Shown here: positions 13,226 through 25,380 of the stretch, piece after piece
Layout: the number at the start of each line of letters is the position of its first letter
How positions within the stretch are numbered: position 1 is the first letter of the stretch
Assembly: GCA_013397455.1 (NCBI GenBank)
Contig: VYZB01000520.1
Span: 153,178 to 217,177 of the forward strand
DNA: 64,000 bases
Direction: 5' to 3'
From: Crotophaga sulcirostris
Taxonomy: Eukaryota; Chordata; Aves; Cuculiformes; Crotophagidae
The notes under the pieces: generated by a model
Database searches by the model: none
What the model was told of the DNA's origin: nothing
What the model saw: only the letters and a program-made list of their open reading frames with translations
Made by a program: the position numbers and the translations under genes

Positions 13226-16049
13226 GATTTTAGATTTTTTTTTCACATATCAAGACTGTAAGAAGAAGAACAGAAAATAATCAGGCACAGGAACTTCTAA
13301 TTAGTACATTTGTGTTTTAACACTACTACCAAATATGTCAATATTTGAATAGGAGTTGAATCTTGCTGTTTATTGTATATGTTTTAAAAAAAAGGTGACA
13401 GTCAGCATTTTAAGGTATCATTTACCTCATTTTGTTAGACTGTATTTCAAAGTGATTAAATGAATCAATACCACCAATCTGAAACTTTTCAGATCTTTAT
13501 CACACAAAAAATCCCAATCCAAACAAGTCATTCCAGTTGTTAATTGACAAGAAAAATGTTCCAAAATATTTCTCTCAAAGAATGAAGCGTATTCCAACTT
13601 TTCATTCAAGAACAGATTTAATTTAATCATACCTAGCTAGCTCCCTTCTAAGCCCTGACAATATGTGATGCTGTGATTCTCTAATGATTAATTTACCTGC
13701 AGGATAAATATACCCTCAGAGAGACCTGTGTTACTGCAACCAGACTGCTCTTAATATTCAAGTATTACCACCCTGAAATGCATTATGTGGGATGGATATA
13801 TTTTACAGCACCTCCTATTCTCATATGCCGTTAACTACAGCTCCAGTCTGGAAGGGCAGCTGAAACTCCAATTGTAGAAGACAAAACTTCCACAAGTTTC
13901 CTAACTGGAAATGAGGAAAGCCTTTAGTCATATTTGTTTTCCACCGAAATACTAATAGTGTTTGCACATCTTTCTTGTATTGAAATGCCAAGAACAGAAT
14001 GCAACATTTTCCAAGCCAGGTGAAAGAACTGTCTTTCTCATCCTTGTAGCATAAGACGTCTGTCTTTCTCTATAAGATTACTATCTTATAGAGATCTCTA
14101 TCTTATAGAGACAGTAATGATCCTAAATCTGTTGCACAGATAATATACATTCGGGACATAGCAAATAGCTCTAATGAGCAATACCTTCAAACTTAATGGG
14201 TTTTCATCAGAACTAGCTGTTATGAAATATTCTTCATAGTGCCCAAAACACTTTCAGCAATTGATTGAGACTTTTTAAATAACTGAAAACATAAGAAAAG
14301 ATGGAAATTCTTAATCACCTGTGTTAACTCCCTACATTAAAATGTCCTATTATTATGTTTGGTTCAACTTAACAGAAGGGATGTCTTGACATGCACAACC
14401 TTCATTAGTGACTGTGTCCATGCATTTTCCAATAATGTCTCATTTACCTGACTAATATTTTAGTTTGGATTATCCACTCTATCTCCTCTTTTTCTGCCTG
14501 CTGTACATGGCATGTGCGTTGTCTGCACTGCCTGCATGCTTACTTTGAGCAAGATTACATAAATTCTTGCTTCAGACCTTATTGAAAATATTTGCTTCAA
14601 ATATTTTTTAATAAACAAACAAAGAAAGTCTTATCCTTGGTGAGTTTTCAGGATGTTTTTCCAGACCAGTATGCTCTGAATATCTTGCTTTTGAAATAGC
14701 AGTTGATAAGATTTGGGCAAAGATACTAGGAGTGATCTGCATTTGTATTTCGAAGGCATGTTTAATCCTAAGTATGCAGCTGGAAGATCTTCTCTTTCTA
14801 TCCAAAAGAAATTAGACAGCTCTTGTAGTTTCTGCTTGATCTATTATATGTTCCTGCAGTAGTTTATTTATGCACTTTTTTTGACAAAGGGTTTGTAGCA
14901 AAGCTGTGGTTCAAATATAAATCGCACAGGGAATTCTGCAGACTGAATCATCCAGATGTCTCCCTGCTCACGGTGAGTACACAGTACATAGCAAGAGCAG
15001 GCATGATGTAAAAGATCCACACATCTGCGTATGTGCTGGCTTGTAAAAGTAATGGAAGTGTTAAAAAGAGAAGTAGTACTTTACCAAAGAATCATAAAGA
15101 ACTACAAATCGTCAGGTATCTTGATTACTGTTGCCTTACCCTCCTTTGGTCTTGACAAACTGGATGTTCTATCAGTTATATTGTGCAAAATGGTTTTGGA
15201 ATTTCTGTTGTCCTGATTTACTCAACTGAGCATATTTGTGGTATCTCCATTATCTTTCTTTTTTTCTACTTTATCATCATAACACTGTAAAAATCCAGAA
15301 CATGGAGTGTCTTTCCATCAAAGAACTGATAGTCTAAGTTTACTCAAGTAGAGGATTAGTAGGAAAGCAAGTCATTGTGGATTCAATCTCAAATGCAAAC
15401 ACAGGTACTAAAGGCCAGAGACAATATAGCTTAAAGGATTATGATATTAGCCAAAAAAGACATAGGAGGGAACATGTAGGTGCTGATGGAGGAAGTATGA
15501 AGGCTCAGGCCTTGAAATCATTAGTGAATAAAGATGGCTGTCATCACTGGACAAATTAATGGAGATAATTATTTTATATTGGTGAGGACGTACCAACTAG
15601 TCAGTGAATGGTTTTTAAAATTAAGTAGCCGAGGTTTGGTGCCATAATGACAAAAGTGTCATTTGAAGTAAAATAATTAAAAAAATACAGCAATGTGATA
15701 ATTAACAAAGAAATAAGTTTTATGTGGAGTTACTAAATTTTGGAAATGAATTAGTTGTGTGGAAAGAAAATCTGTATCACCCTTCACACTGCATATAACT
15801 AGTTATTTTAAATATTTTTCTAAAAATATTTCTCACTAATGCCCAAATATTCTTCTGAGATTCATCAGAATCGTACAAATAGGTTCCTTACTTCTCAGTT
15901 TTCTATAGGGCTTAGTAAAATTGGGTTTAGGTTTCTAGTTTCAACTACATAATATAACAGAAAACAGCAAATAAATTCCATTTTATGATTTTTATTTATG
16001 TTGCAGCAATTATGTGCCATGATGACCTCCTGGAGAAGTACATCCATAC
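13226..16049. other. Gene-poor AT-rich stretch
   Basis: No gene seen. It holds an inverted/direct repeat cluster at 14,060-14,112 and a 20-base sequence at 14,895-14,914 (GTAGCAAAGCTGTGGTTCAA) that matches 16,070-16,089 at 19 of 20 positions. Open frames such as 15,031-15,216 and 15,377-15,559 show no family resemblance. Confidence 0.55.
14060..14112. repeat. Compound inverted and direct repeat
   Basis: CTCTATAAGAT (14,068-14,078) is followed by its exact reverse complement ATCTTATAGAG twice, at 14,083-14,093 and 14,100-14,110. The left arm can therefore pair with either right copy, and the right copies form a direct repeat of about 17-bp period. The flanks CTGTCTT on the left and GACAG on the right extend the imperfect symmetry. 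Likely a local duplication event; no known element terminus is recognised. Confidence 0.8.
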
Positions 16050-16140
16050 ATTGTTTTCACACAAAATTAGTAGCAAAGCTGTGATTCAAGCCTGAGCAAC
16101 ATAGGTTGTTGCGTCTTGATAACAGAGTTCCATAATCTAG
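16050..16140 (-). mobile_element. Possible ancient MIR/CORE-SINE remnant
   Basis: TCACACA at 16,057, then AGTAGCAAAGCTGTGATTCA from 16,069, then AGCC and later CAGAGTTCCATAATCTAG. These line up in order with the reverse complement of the MIR tRNA-related/core junction as I remember it (tcacacagctagtaagtggcagagctgggattcgaacccagg ... cagagtcc). About 23 of 29 positions agree in the best block. MIR-type elements are rare and very diverged in birds, so an alignment score is needed. The alternative is chance resemblance. Confidence 0.4.
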
Positions 16141-17839
16141 CTAGAATTCCCCATAACATCTCTCTCTCTGCACCTTTATTTACTGAACAAAAGGTCCTCC
16201 ACTTCTGCAGGGTAATCATTTATCTAGATGACCTCTATTAACTTCCTTCAGAAAAATCTGGATGAAGAGGATAAAAGTATTCATCAGATTTATAAGAGCT
16301 GAAAGCTCTTTTGTTTGCAAAGGACTGTAAATATAAGAAATGACTTTTCATGAAAAAATATCACAAAACTAAAGGTGAAGTTACATTTACTAAGGAAGAG
16401 ATACAGACTTAAGTCTGAAAGAACTAATTTCAGTGGAAGTTACTCTTGACGGAAATGTATGTTCCTTTTCCTTCAAAGTTCAAAATTTACATTTTGTTGC
16501 TAGTGACCAAATAACAGATTCATATCAATACGTTTATTGCCTTTTCTGTCTCGTAATGAAAAACAAAATAAAAATATCATAAGATTCTATTTTATATTAA
16601 CAGTCTCATTTCATTTGCAAAGCACTAACCACCTCACCCACTCTAATCTCGATAAATGTGTTTTATCTTAAGGCTTATTATGTGCTTTGTTACCTTCTTC
16701 TGTGTTCCAGCTGGAATTTATCAGTCATTATGAACAGCCTAAGCCTCATGCCTGCAGCAACTTTTAGCCAGCATTTCTATAAAGAGGAGTGAGATGTCAC
16801 TGAATTATAAAGGGAACTTAACTCCTGAAATTTGAAAGCACAGTATGTATCGGTGTTCTCTTTGTAAGCTGATTCTTCCTGCTTTAGAGGAATGCATTAC
16901 CCCAAGCCTGGGTAAAATGCTTCACCATAAAGTATATTTGGTGTGCATAGGAGCTCATGTGCTTTCAGTATACATTTCTGTTCACTGCTTCACCAGGATG
17001 TGCAAGACCTCAGATCTTGCAATGTGTGTTTCTTTGTTTCAGCATCTGTGTTTGGTGTTAGCTGATTATCACTGTATATGTCTTACAAGCAAGTTTGATA
17101 GGCCTCTAATTTTATCCACCCTAATATAAGCATAGATGCTATTCTATCTTCCTTTTAATCTGAATACTTGCCTAAGTAAACTACACCAAGCTATTATCTG
17201 TTATAAAGTAAAACTATGTTATAAAACAGTGATATAAAAATAAATTACTCTAGGCTACTCACAATATGATCAGCTTCTGTGCCAGTTTTGTATTCTCATT
17301 TTTCATGGAATTTCGAGAAAATATTTCCTGAGGCTCAGTTGACAAAATACAATTGTAGCATATGAGAAAGTAATAAGCACGATGTTTTCATGTTGAATTG
17401 TAATAGAACATGCAACTTCATCAAAGCTGGCCTGAGACTTCTCAGCTGGATGGAGTAATTTTACCTTCTCTTGGACAGGGATCAAAAGTCTGATTGTTAC
17501 TATGGAAAGTCAACATGAGTAAAATTAGAACAGAAAGACCACAGAAGAGATTTTGCAGATCCACAAAAGATGGGTTTGCTGCTGGACATGCATGGAAATG
17601 CAAAAGATGTCAGCTACCATTTCCCAGAGAACCCCTTCTCTGTCAGCATTAGTCATTGCACTACATACAGAATGTTTATTTCTGTCACAAAGAAACGTTC
17701 AAAACCCAATCCTTTTTTTTTTACCTTTGGCATCCTAGGCAGCTAACTCCTCTTCCATAAAACTAGTATGCCCATTGTTTTTTTCTCGCTGAATTGAAGA
17801 AATCCTTTTTATATGAAGGAACAGGTGGTTTTAAATCTT
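16141..17839. other. Non-coding AT-rich DNA
   Basis: No gene or repeat recognised. The open frame at 16,845-17,129 (plus, 94 codons) is cysteine/leucine-rich and resembles no family I can name. It lacks supporting splice or context evidence, so it is not annotated as coding. Confidence 0.55.
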
Positions 17840-18828
17840 CTTTCACAAGTCATAAGTGGTGTTCCCCGGGGCTTAGTGTTGGGGCCAGTTCTGTTTAATA
17901 TCTTTATCAATAATATGGACGAAGGGATTAAGTGAGACCTCAGTAAGTTTGCAGATGATGTCACGTTGTGCAGAAGTGTTGATTGTTTGAGGGAAGGAAG
18001 GCTCCATGTAGGAATCTGGAAAGGTTGGATTGATGGGCTGAGGCCAGTTGTATGAGGTTCAACAAAGCTAAGTGTCAGGTCCTGCACTTGGGCCACAACA
18101 ACCCCATGCAACGCTACAGGCTTGGGGAAGAGCAGCTAGAAAGCTGCCCAGCGAAAAAGGGCCTTGTGGATATTGATCAATATCCAGCTGAATATGAGCC
18201 AGCAGTGTGCCCAGCTCACCAAGAAGGCCAATAGCATCATGGCTTGTGTTAGAAATAGAAACAGTGCGGCCAGAAAGACTAGGAAAGTGATCGTTCCCCT
18301 GTACTCAGCACTGGTGAGACCACATCTCAAATACTGTGTTCAGTTTTGGGCCCCTCACTGCGTGAAATACATTGAGGTGCAGGAGCATTTTTAGAAGGAC
18401 AAGAAAGCTAGCCAAGGTGCTAGAGAACAAGTCTTAAGAGGAGCTGCTGAGGGAACTGGGATTGTCTAGCCTGGAGACAAGGAGGTTGAGGGGAGACATC
18501 ATCACTGACTACAACTACCTGAAAGGAGGTTGTAGCAAGGTGAGTGCAAGGTGGATGCTGGTCTCTTCTCCCAGGTGACAGGATGGGAGGAAACAGCCTC
18601 AAGTTACACCAGGGGAGATCCAGATTAGACATCAGGAAATATTTCTTATCTGAAAGTGTTATCAGGCGCTGGAACAGGCTACTGAGGGAAGTGGTTGAGT
18701 CACGATCCCTGAGGCATTTAAAAGATGAGTAGGTGAGGTGCTCAGTGGTGTGGTTTAGCAGTGGACAGGTATGGTTAGACTCAATGATCTCAAAAGTATT
18801 TTCCAACTAAGTGATTCTACGATTCTAT
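17840..18828 (+). mobile_element. CR1 LINE fragment, 5'-truncated, plus strand
   Basis: The longest CR1 copy in the window, about 1 kb, on the plus strand. It begins inside the reverse transcriptase domain just upstream of GTGTTCCCCGGGGCTTAGTG (17,859) and runs through the ORF2 C-terminus and 3' UTR. It ends with ATGATCTCAAAAGTATTTTC, CCAACTAAGT and the two 8-bp terminal repeats GATTCTAC GATTCTAT at 18,813-18,828. This order and terminus are diagnostic of CR1. The 5' three quarters, including the endonuclease and ORF1, are missing. The start is approximate because homology fades left of about 17,840. Confidence 0.96.
17861..18394 (+). pseudogene. Broken CR1 reverse transcriptase fragment
   Basis: This is the remnant of CR1 ORF2, which in intact elements encodes endonuclease and reverse transcriptase used for target-primed insertion. 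Visible are [15 protein letters not shown] from 17,861, the catalytic block SKFADD with the two aspartates at 17,954-17,959, [16 protein letters not shown] from about 18,058, [13 protein letters not shown] from about 18,190 and [19 protein letters not shown] near 18,293-18,349. It is dead. An in-frame TGA lies at 17,933-17,935 between the first motif and FADD. The FADD block and the FNKAKC block are in different frames, and the frame changes back before NMSQQ, so there are at least two frameshifts. Minus-strand frames here are shadows. Confidence 0.93.
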
Positions 18829-21324
18829 GTTTCAACTCTTACAGCTGCACTGTAGGAAAATCCTCCAGGTTCAGGAGCCACACTGTTGGTTTCCCCAAAC
18901 TTGTGTGATGTTAGTGTAAGGACTGCACAGCGATCAGGACGCAGGAGTTGGCAAGTGAAGATGGCAAGACTTCAAGGCAAGATATCCATGCCCTTAAAAA
19001 AATACTATGGTCTTTTGAGAACCTTAGCAACTGAGAATGTAGCAAGTTAGTCTTCACCTGCTTGTCCACCCTCTCTCAAATTGAATCCTTTCTGTGAGGC
19101 TCTCAAAGCAGCAGTGAAGAATATCTAGGATTTTTTTAGATTCCCTTAGAAAGAGAACACAGGAAGGTTAAGGGAGATACTATTAATCTTGCTTGTGGGT
19201 GTCTATGTGGGCTGCTTAGTTGGTTTACTGTGCAATGTTGAGATAATTTTGTACAATGAAAGCCAAAGTGTGAATTCATCCAAAGTCTGGAATGCTATAT
19301 AATGAATCTTGTTTTAATGATAAGTAAACAGTTTTAATTCTCCATGTTGCACTCACCCTCTGCATTATCTCTAGCATCTATCCAGAAAGAAATGACCAGC
19401 AAAATCAAACTTGCCATTGCTATGAAGAACATTTTTGTCCCATTTAGAGACACCTTAGACATGAATAAATAATAGAGTTTTTAACAATGTTTGTGAAAGT
19501 GCCATTCAGATTGTACTGGATAATTAAAGAAAAGCTAGTCTACAAAAGTTATTTTCATTTGTATGTTTTTGAAAAAAATCTAAGAGGTAAAATCTAAAGA
19601 ACTTTTTATTTTTTTTTGCTGCGAATCTTCTACTTTCCCAAGTCCATTCTTTTGGTGAATTTTAGAAGAAATGCATGAGGAAAACAAAGGTGGGAAAGTC
19701 ATGCTACAAAAATCTGAGGTCTTCGATATGCTGGTTACAGATTGTTTGCAATATGATGAGGCAGTTTTTTAGTAACAGTGTGCATCAGTCTTTTCAAAAG
19801 GAAATTGAATGCACTTGCATGTATTATCCAACCAAGTGTACATGGATCCTAGGAGAAAAAGTAGATGTGCCCAAGTTTGCTTCAGAAAAACAGACAGACA
19901 GGAGAGAACAGGGAGTTTTGTGCCATATTCATGCCAAAATAAGCATAAAAACATGGCAGTTGTAAACATTTACATTTCGAGGGCTTATTCCCAACAATAT
20001 TCGTGGCTTTCCTAAGAAACTGCTTATCTAAGTCTCTTTCCTTTTACTGTTAAACAGATCACAGCTTTTACAAGAAGATGGAAAGAACAATAAATGCCTG
20101 GAAAAATATCAGGTTTTGCTGCTTTTTGTTTAATTGTGTATGATGCTGATATCATTCAAAGATCTAATAAATCTGAGCTGATCTTTGCCTGGATGAAGAC
20201 AGCTGTCACATTTCTCACCGTGTTTGTGCTATTCCAAAGCCACTTATGACTCACTCAACCTTTGATACATGCATCAACTGCAAATATATGTCATAGTGAT
20301 TAACATATTGAGAAAGTTTCTAGAAATTAGCTAGACCAATATGTAAAGCTATTTTCTACTTCATCAGAGAAGATGCAGATCAACCAATGGAGTGGTTTCA
20401 ACACGCAGTTTTATTTCATGTCACTTTTTTTGTTTGTTTGAAAGTCATAGCAATTGATTATCAAGTTCCAGTGTGGTACTGTGACAAGGGAGCAGGTAAA
20501 ATGAAGTACATCAGGGATGTAAAATTTTTGTCTGGTTTTGGCACTGGTAATGCTAATGAGATAATAACATACAGTCTTGATATTTACATTTAATAACTGA
20601 TATTACATCCCAGAGTCTGTGAAAGATTAACACAGAACATTTCAGGGTGTAGTAATGATAATTTACCATATCATAATAAACTTAAAAGAATCTAAACTAC
20701 CTACTCTGTGCAAAACGATGACATGTAAATTGACTATCCCTAGTAAGAACAATTTCAGAAGGATACCAGTGAGTTCTAATGGGCTTTTTAGTCCAGCACA
20801 GAAAATACAGTTTAAAAAGCAATCCAGTTCATAGGGATAAAGCTAAAAAAATCCAGGTAGAAGCAAGCCAGATTTTTATAATATTATTTTCTATTTTAAT
20901 ATTGAGAGAGAAAATTGAGAAGAGTTAACACTTGAAAAAATACTACCGGGAGGGAGACAATCCTCTATACTGTGATGGGTTCCGTTTGGATTAGGAACCA
21001 GACTGGGAAAGGAGATTTTATCCAACAGATAAACAGTTATTAGACCCTGCAGGCCCAACTGAGTGAAACCGTATGGCCTCTTATGTACAACGGGTGAAAT
21101 CAAAACTATTGGTTCTTCTTGGCATCTGATTGTTTGGGGACAGATATTCTTTAAAGCCTCATTTTAAAGTAGATAACATTGAAGAGCTACCCATGAAGTC
21201 ATATTTACTAGGTAATTATATTTCCCCTCAGCTCATCAAACTATCTTTTTTTCTGAATTGGTGACACATAGTGTAAATCTATCTTTCATATCCTAGAGAA
21301 AAGATGCTTTGATCTGTGCTGCCC

Positions 21325-21390
21325 CCAAGACGCAATAATATGCCACGTGACGCAATTGATAACCATCAGTGATTCGTATTACGTCCTGAA
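21325..21390. other. CpG-bearing cluster of binding-site-like motifs
   Basis: In a region where CpG is otherwise scarce, this short stretch holds GACGCAAT twice (21,329 and 21,349), the E-box CACGTG (21,344-21,349) directly joined to GACG, and the CRE-like TTACGTCC (21,379-21,386). The motifs are real in the sequence. That they form an enhancer is inference only, and there is no conservation evidence here. Confidence 0.25.
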
Positions 21391-24300
21391 GTAACATTGG
21401 TACACCGGGATAGAGGATGTTGATTTTATATTTAAGATGAGAATGAACAAGCAAATAATTAAACTAAACAGTTACATGCTTTGATCATTTAATGTAAACT
21501 CTTGTTTTACAAGAGCTAGCTCTTCTGTAATAATAATGAGGAAGAAAATCAGCAATATGAGTTTTCCAAAATTCATGTAAGTAGTTCCAGATCTGGAAGT
21601 GAATTTTGCAACTTAAGAAAACCTGTGGTGTTTGTAAAAATGATATATGAGATGAGTTGAAAAACTCACTCTTCTCTACTAGGCAGGATTTCTCCTAAGA
21701 AAGGTATTTCCATGTACTAACCCAGATGGATCATCTTCCCAATCTGAATTGAATATTGACCTATATACTGAAATTTTAGCAATTTAGTACTGAAAATAAT
21801 ACCAAGGCATTTAATGGTATATCCATCAAGAGTTAACTTACATTTTTTATTAATAATAATGAATGTTTCATTTAATGTTTTGCAGGACCAAAGTTATGTT
21901 CTTTGATTACCTATTCAGTCATTAAACTCCTCCAGCACTTGAAATGCATGAAAAAAACCCTAAAATATCTGGTTACAGCAGATATGCAAGTTATCGTATT
22001 TTTCCTGACATCATAGATTATTGTGAGAAAAAAATACACTGATTCCATTTCAAGAATATTTGCTTCAAGCGGATTTGTTTTAGTCATCCGATCAATACTT
22101 TTATAGTTTGTGGATGTTCAGATACAGAAGTTTGAAAGTTAATCTATCAATTAATTGAAGAATTAATGAGTATTTCTATGCACTTGCTAAATGATGGATA
22201 TACTATAAGAAATAGAAACCCTGCCATGAGATGCTGTTAAAAATTGCCTCCAGTAATTTTCTATTTAAGATTTCATCTTTTAAGCCATTCTATGTGTGCA
22301 GTATAATTGTACATCACCAGGGTTTTTAATACATATAGAAGCTGTGTCATGATGCTGACTATTAGCAAATGGACAAAGTTATTAAGCTGTTAAGAAAATA
22401 AAATTTTTAGTAAGATTATGAAAAGATGTTTAAATCCTTTTTATAATATTCAGAATACATGAGCCATGGGAAAATATTTCCATAACAATAAATTGTAACC
22501 ACTAATTGTTTTATTATATGAAAAAGAAAAGGTGATCTTATAGATGGTCCTATGTCTAAAAAGGCTCTACACTTCCTGGAGTGTGTCAAAAGTTAAATTA
22601 AGGTCACACTTTTTTACTCTTGCTGCACTACAAGGCCAGCAACATACAGTCTTTTCTTTAAGTGTCTTGGGCACTTTCTTGTTCAGAAAATGGAATTAAA
22701 CGCAGGTTTTCCTACTCTGGGTAAATAGCTTACTCAGCAGGTTTGTTACGTTGAAAGCAAATGAACCAATCAGACAATCCAGGAACTACTACTGCTTTCT
22801 GCATTTCTGCATTGTCTGCACTTCTGTGACTGCCAGACATGCTGAGGACAGTTTAAGTATCCCCATCTGACTGTATTTTGTGAGAACTTGGACACCTCTG
22901 CTAAATGTCAGTGTCTAGAGGTGCTTCCATTTGTGCTCAGAAGTTTAATTTTTACTATCTAGGGTAGGGTATGCTCGGGTACCAAATGAATTTCAGCTTA
23001 GTTAATATCTCTCAGGCATCACCAACTTTTCATCTTTGTTAACATATAAAGAATTTAGCTTTATCTAGCTTTGGCATGGGCTTTCTTTTATATTTATTCA
23101 TAATAAGCTGAAGGTTCATATAAAAGCACATATTTTAGTTTCCACATATAGCCATAGCTTGCTGTGGTATTAATGGGAGCTATATATGAAAGTATGGAAA
23201 GAAGAAAAGGCACTGAATAATTTATAAAGGTGAGCTACAAATAAGTACCAGAATAATAAAATAAGCACACAGGGACTAAATTGCTCAAGAGGTGGTACTG
23301 AAATATGCAGCCCTTCACCTATGATGTCTATCCATCTATCTCACTTGGTTAACACATTTCCGTAATGCCTCTGAAGTGTACTATCCAAATTCATTATCAG
23401 TTATTTCTGTAAAAGGCTATTTTAAAAAAAAATCACTTTTACTTGCTATAAAAAAAAAAAAATCAGTAGCCTATTCAGAAATCATAAACTGTCAGAATAC
23501 TTGTTAACAGCCTTGTTTCATGTCTTCAGTTAACTTCAGAAATGAAAGCCTAAGATTCTCCTATAAACAGAAAATGTCTGTAATCCACCAGGGTATAATG
23601 AAGCAAATGATTATTTCTGAAACACCTACCCTGCTTGTCAGCCCCTAAGCACTTCAACAAAGCACTCTGAGTCATTCTTATAAAGAGGTGGTGTGACAGA
23701 AGAAATGAGCCACAGGTTGGAGATCCTCAGGCAAACGCAGCCCAGTGCATATGGTACATCATTACCAGTCTGATTTTAATGAAGTTTTAGAGCCTTAAAT
23801 TTCACATCACAGTTGGTGCTCATACGCATTTTACTGTTATTGCCTTTCATTTGCCAAGTAAAGATAATTGATGATCTTTATTTAGAGAATTTGTAGATTT
23901 TGGAGCTGTCTATTTTTAACAGTGATTTCTACATTTTTTCATTGTGTATGTGTGCATGCTTTCCTTTATGCTGTATTTTATTTGGTCTAATGATTATTTT
24001 AGTGTTTTTAAAATACAGTCAACAAAAGATAGACTTTTTTATCTTTATACAATTGAGTAAAATTTCATTAGCATCTCCACTGACATGAGTGAAATTATTT
24101 TGTAAAGAAAGGTTACACTAACCTTGAGAAAGAACGCAAGAATATGGTCCTTATTGAGTATGCCTTCTACAAACTCATACAGAAACTAATCTATCATGTT
24201 ATCATTTGCTAAAAGATTTCGTTAAAAGAAATAGAGTTGTTCTTGATTTGTATTTAATTCTTTTTCATAAAGGAAATCATTTAACATATTGACAAATAGT

Positions 24301-24886
24301 GAAATGAGCAAGAGAGAAACAATCAAAGTTGAACAGAAATACATAGGAAAACATAAAAAACTGAAAGAAATGGAAAAATGAATTAAAGAAAAGAAACCAA
24401 TAAGAGAGTAAAGCTTCCACTATTCAAAATCAATGTCTTTTAGAGTAAGATTATATGATTCTAAGACATACTAAAATGGCCATGCATGTAATGCATCACA
24501 TCCATCTTTTCCTTGCTTTGTTTCTCTGAGTGATGTTCCACACCCTATCCGTAAGCCTTCTGGGTCCTTGGTACTTCCCAGGAACAAGATCATAGTCACT
24601 GCTGGTCTACAGTTCTTTGACAAGAGAAGTTTTTAGACTGTTACCATCACATTTACAATAACAGTATGTGTGTGAATATAGATAACAGCTAAAAATTCTG
24701 AATTAATATGGTCATTCTGCGTATTTTGAACCTACTATGTCCTGGATCAACCATTTTCAGGTTCTATGCTTCAAGAAAATGATACACAGGCTATAAGAAA
24801 CATGTTTTAAAATCTTTAAATAATTAAAACTTAAGCACAGAGAGTAGCCTTCACTGTAGGTTGTTTTTGTGCATGTCGGGTATCCT

Positions 24887-24887
24887 N
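24887..24887. other. Unresolved base (N)
   Basis: A single N within TATCCTNAAT. It indicates an ambiguous consensus call in the assembly, not a gap of known size. Confidence 0.95.
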
Positions 24888-25127
24888 AATTAAAATATTT
24901 TGGTTTTAAAGTAGCTAACACTGAAATGACTGCATTTTAAGATCAGATTTACAGGGCTTGATTCAAATGACAAGGTTTTGGGAGGATATGAAGAAGACAT
25001 CAGCAAAGATAGCTCAGGCTTAGACATCCATTTAGCCCTTGAGAGTAACAGATCTTCTCCTGATTGTTCCTGGTTCCTCATCTCACCTTGGCCTGGTTCC
25101 TCAGACTTCAAACAGTAGCATGGTATA

Positions 25128-25154
25128 ACCTGAGTTACCTGAGTGACCTGAGTC
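25128..25154. repeat. Three-copy 9-bp tandem repeat
   Basis: ACCTGAGTT, ACCTGAGTG and ACCTGAGTC stand head to tail, differing only in the ninth base. A small tandem duplication without gene context. Confidence 0.85.
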
Positions 25155-25350
25155 ACAGACTCTTAAAGTCATTTTCCACCTCACCTTTCTCCTGCATTAT
25201 TCAACAAGTACTTGTCTGGCTTTCTCTCATGGCTCTGAATCTGAAGCTCTTCTTCAGTGCGGTCCTAAGATTATGAAAAAAACTCATTGGAGATTTTAGT
25301 CTTCCTGTACCTTCAGGCTACTGACTCTGAATAAACATTTCCAGAATGGT

Positions 25351-25380
25351 CTTGTAAAACCTTGTAAAACCTTGAAAAAC
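25351..25380. repeat. Three-copy 10-bp tandem repeat
   Basis: CTTGTAAAAC, CTTGTAAAAC and CTTGAAAAAC stand head to tail with one substitution in the third copy. It lies only about 200 bases from another three-copy tandem of different unit. Confidence 0.9.

Noticed and set aside
17809..18111. 100-codon minus-strand frame
   Set aside because: Antisense shadow of the plus-strand CR1 reverse transcriptase fragment.
18420..18806. 128-codon minus-strand frame
   Set aside because: Antisense of the CR1 ORF2 end and 3' UTR; no independent evidence.
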